From NCBI GenBank assembly GCA_012064415.1, contig SSNU01000367.1:155323-219322 (forward strand): a stretch of 64,000 nucleotides of DNA, written 5' to 3'. The position numbers and the translations under genes are program-made. The notes under the pieces are model-generated. The model ran no database searches and was not told where the DNA came from. It saw only the letters and a list, made by a program, of their open reading frames with translations. The DNA is from Gyrodactylus bullatarudis (Eukaryota; Platyhelminthes; Monogenea; Gyrodactylidea; Gyrodactylidae). Shown piece by piece: positions 61,001-64,000 of this stretch; the first letter of the stretch is position 1, and the number at the start of each line of letters is the position of its first letter.

Positions 61001-62012
61001 GAGAGAGATGGAGATATAGAGAAGAAATGATGAGTTTAACTATATACAACGCACACACATTAAACAGATGTATTCTTGCCTAGTCGCCCCCCATCCCCAT
61101 CCCCCAATGCAATGTTCTTTTTCTCCCAAAAATACATATATAGACACAATCACGAAAGATGCACAAAATTGATGATAAAGACAGGAAAATTAATGTGTGT
61201 AGTCTGTGTGTACTACACATGCATGCTTGAATGGATATCTCTTGAAATTGAGACCCCCACACTCACCTCATTTGCACAAAATGGGAAAAACATAAAAACC
61301 CAGAGAGAAGGATGAAGACATTTGGAAGGAAATAAAAAAGCTGTCTTATTTCTTCCCTGATTTTTGTGTTTTTTTTATTTGCTACATTTCTCATTTCCCT
61401 CCCCCTGTATTTTTTCAATAACGTGGTAAATGTAGACACTCGAAACCTCCCCTTGTATTTGCATTTATCAGATTTCCCTTCAGAAAAAAATATAACAACA
61501 AGGTCCACAGTTCCCCTTGTTGTATATCTCATTATATTATAGAGATAAAACGAAGGCAACATTGTTATTGTATTATTTATAGGTTTTTCTGCTGTATTTG
61601 AGAAAATTCCCCTCTTTGAATACAATATAACAGACTAACGTGAATAGGATACGGACCCAGCTATACACGCTAAAGACCTTGGGAATAGAACAAAGTATAA
61701 AGTACCAAATACATATTCATATAAATAAGATAGGTTTTTCCTATTTTTTGGGGAATTCTTCCAAGGAAGAAATGAGTAATTTATTTGTAAACAAAGAAAC
61801 CGAAGTGATATATATTCGATTCTTAAAATCTTCTTTTTTTTGTTAGAATAAAATCTATTCTACGCCTGAAAAATAAAAAATGAAACAAAATACTAATGGA
61901 GAATACATTGTAACATGTATATGTTACCGTGAGTCTGGGAAATCAGTGAGTGTCGGTAATTCACTAGTGTATGTTGGTAATCAGTGTGACTTGAGTGAAT
62001 CTAGCTAATAAG
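61001..62012. other. intergenic, no gene seen
   Basis: AT-rich with short purine/pyrimidine tracts (CCCCATCCCC near 61090, AC-rich runs near 61050). No supported gene. Confidence 0.45.
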
Positions 62013-62568
62013 CCCTCATTATCCAAACACACCGAGAAGGTCAGTGAATTAAAGGAAGTGTATGTTTGAGGGATTAATTTTCGAAGGAAAATTGTCAAGA
62101 TACTGGTAAAATAAGAGAGCAAAATTCTTACTTTCAAGATAGACGACAATTGTAAAATACAAATTCCAGACTTTGATAGAGGAAGGGGAGATTTCGAATC
62201 AATAATAATTAATGTAGTAACTGAGAGTAATGAACAAGTGTCTTTTAAAAGATCAAAATATTCATGGTACCGTGAATAAATTGGTAGCAACTAATTAATT
62301 AGATGTGTGTCAAAGAAGATGAGTGTTCATTAGGAGAGATCGATGCCAAATTTCCCCTTGGAAATGGACAGGGAATATTCAAATTTGATTGACTCAAATT
62401 GTAAAACCCTGACCTGTAAATGTGAAAAGAATCAAGTTTTATGTAACTCTTGATCATTCTCTTACTTATAAATAAATATTTAATGCTTTAATTTTTTCTC
62501 AAAAAATTTAATCGATAAGTTGAGCTGTTGAATTCACTGACCTTCTCAGTGTGTTTGGGTAATGAGGG
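62013..62568. mobile_element. 556-bp element with 38-bp terminal inverted repeats
   Basis: The left end 62013-62050 (CCCTCATTATCCAAACACAC...) and the right end 62531-62568 (...GTGTTTGGGTAATGAGGG) match at 36 of 38 positions as inverted repeats. No transposase is encoded and no clear target duplication is visible. It encloses a copy of the retroelement tail sequence at 62371-62500. Confidence 0.7.
62371..62500 (+). repeat. retroelement 3' tail copy 1
   Basis: 'gaatattcaaatttgattga' to 'cttataaataaatatttaat' recurs as a direct repeat at 63637-63760 with about 90% identity. The ATAAATAAATA end looks like the tail of a LINE or SINE on the plus strand. Confidence 0.7.
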
Positions 62569-62759
62569 ATTTTTTTGTTAGAAAATGTTTTTTATTGATA
62601 TGTACAGCATAAGAAATAAGCAAAGATAAATACTTCTCTGTATAACATAGTAAATCTGTTTATGAAAAGTTACATTTTTAAAATATAATGAGTTGGTTTA
62701 AAATTTGGCTTGGTAATAGTAAAAGTCTGAAAGGCAATTCATATGAACATATTGGATTC

Positions 62760-63636
62760 TTTAAAATTAATGTAAAGATTTAGAGTAATCAATTTTGGCC
62801 CTAATATGGGCCATAATGGATTTAATATCCCATAAATTACTACATTCATCAAGATTATATTTCTCATCAAAAGATCTAAAAGTAGATAGAAGAAAATGAT
62901 CTTTGTAAGAGGTGTGTCTTAAATTATAGTTTTGACGCTCCGAGATAGATGAATTTATAAAATTTTTAATAATGAAGGCATATCTACGGATCCAAAGAGA
63001 TTGAAGTCCGGAGATAGAAATAAGTGAATTATAGGAACCCAAGGTTGGATATAATGAGTGTAAGAACCGATATTGGATTCTTTCAATCACTAAGGATTGA
63101 TAACGCGGGTGGGGGTGGGGTCGAACGGATCGTGATAAAAGTCTGGAATAAAATTTTGTGCTGATTTCAGATCTGCTTTCAGAATTTCGCTAGCGTTAAT
63201 ATTTTGGCCGCTATGGCCAAAAAACCAAATATTGCTAATTTTGAGTATCTCAATGATTTTAATTGATATTATTGGTATGAAAACATCGGAACCCGAAATT
63301 GATTTAATTCCCATTAAAAAGAGCGTAAAATTTCGCGTTAATTGATGGGTAATACGCGAATTTAGCACTCTCGCAAAGCTTTTTAAAACGCGCGTCTATA
63401 ATAATTATAATTATGTGAGGGAATAAAGGACTTAAATAATCAAAATGGCTTATAACCAGAGATTTATAAGCTTTTAATTTCAATTTAGTCGATTTTGAAA
63501 ATTTTTGTATGATCTTCAAAAAGTAAAATAATTTTGGAAAATTTGAAAATGGGTTTATATTTAGTTTTAAATCAATACTGAAACCCAGATCTGAAGTTAA
63601 GGAGACAATTTCTCCAGGAAGTAGAAACGATTCCAT
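62760..63636 (-). pseudogene. non-LTR retrotransposon, C-terminal part of reverse transcriptase
   Basis: The minus strand reads through three overlapping frames. The first has DLGFSIDLKLNINPF...KLKAYKSLVISHFDYLSPLFP, the post-catalytic region typical of CR1/Jockey-like LINEs ('LG..ID..L', 'Y.SLV.S...Y'). The last has VIERIQYRFLHSLYP followed by SGLQSLWIRRYAFIIKNFIN, the usual C-terminal 'IE.IQ..F...L..RR' block, and stops at about 62767. The segment between (63090-63368) is not recognised. Frame changes and 5' truncation show it is dead. The clade is not resolved. Confidence 0.8.
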
Positions 63637-63760
63637 GAATATTCAACTTTGATTGACTCAAATTGTAAATTCTGACCTGTAAATGTGAAAAGAATCAAGT
63701 TTTATGTAACTCTTGATTATTCTCTTACTTATGGCAATAAATAAATATTTAACTTAATAG
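63637..63760 (+). repeat. retroelement 3' tail copy 2
   Basis: Direct repeat of 62371-62500, ending GGCAATAAATAAATATTTAA. It starts exactly where the minus-strand LINE similarity stops. Confidence 0.7.
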
Positions 63761-63798
63761 CGTTGAAAGTGGATAAAAGTAATTAGATTCATATTTAG

Positions 63799-64000
63799 AA
63801 TTCCTTAGGTTATAGTTTTGATCCAATTTTTGATGCTCTATTATCCAAATTTAACCTTGATCAGATGGTTGACTCTCCCACTCGTAAAGACAATATTCTC
63901 GATCTTGTTTTTTCTAACGTTTTTTTCAGATCAATCTCACGCTCTGTGACTTTCTCTGATCATAATATTATATTCTTTAATTTTTCTCTATCTAATCACT
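63799..64000 (+). mobile_element. non-LTR retrotransposon endonuclease fragment, runs off the window
   Basis: An open frame after a TAG reads FDALLSKFNLDQMVDSPTRK, then DNILDLVFSN and VTFSDHNIIFF. The pattern 'L.Q.V..PTR....LDLV.SN......SDH' is the C-terminal half of the apurinic-like endonuclease of CR1/Jockey-type LINEs. It is 5'-truncated; the reverse transcriptase would lie beyond the window. Confidence 0.85.

Noticed and set aside
1..64000. CRISPR arrays, bacterial operons or prophage
   Set aside because: No regularly spaced identical repeats or prokaryotic gene organisation; spliced genes show a eukaryotic genome.

Overview
This is a strongly AT-rich (by eye about 70% A+T) stretch of an animal nuclear genome. 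It shows spliced genes with GT-AG introns, an SLC4 bicarbonate/anion transporter, a Frizzled receptor, a C2H2 zinc-finger gene, mariner, Tc1 and Penelope-like elements, and non-LTR retrotransposon debris. The short (about 50-80 bp) introns in the transporter gene and the transposon mix suggest an arthropod. A parasitic copepod would fit well, but that is inference from general resemblance, not proof.

Layout. 1-36 kb is gene-poor and full of repeats. It holds a 5'-truncated Penelope-like element (GIY-YIG end) at 1.07-1.68 kb, a CCAAT/TATA promoter-like block at 2.8 kb, and many copies of a fold-back repeat family. One of these is a perfect 290-bp-arm palindrome at 9604-10246. Two exons that fit together (about 23.6 kb and 27.1 kb, ending in a stop and AATAAA) are probably the 3' end of an unrecognised plus-strand gene. 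A second Penelope-derived fold-back lies at 32.5-33.0 kb and a third Penelope fragment at 35.7 kb. 36.3-43.9 kb is gene-dense on the plus strand: a two-exon tail-anchored protein (348 aa), then a 14-exon SLC4 transporter (1223 aa), all reconstructed with consistent splice phases. The minus strand then carries a three-exon Frizzled receptor (747 aa, 46.8-51.4 kb) and a six-exon, eight-finger C2H2 zinc-finger protein (854 aa, 57.3-60.8 kb). Between and beside them are a decayed mariner (52.1-52.6 kb) and a complete-length but broken Tc1-like element with IR/DR termini (55.67-57.17 kb). The last 2 kb is a mosaic of a TIR element, a minus-strand LINE 3' part, duplicated 3'-tail sequence and a plus-strand LINE endonuclease fragment.

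Biology. The three recognisable genes act in unrelated roles: ion/pH transport, Wnt-type signalling, and nuclear regulation. They do not form a pathway. The Frizzled is unusual: it lacks the KTxxxW Dishevelled-binding motif after TM7 and has a much enlarged second intracellular loop. The most interesting non-protein signals are hammerhead-ribozyme-like motifs at the ends of the Penelope copies, with a compensatory base-pair change between two copies, the perfect palindrome, and CCAAT-box clusters upstream of Frizzled, the zinc-finger gene and the 2.8-kb block.
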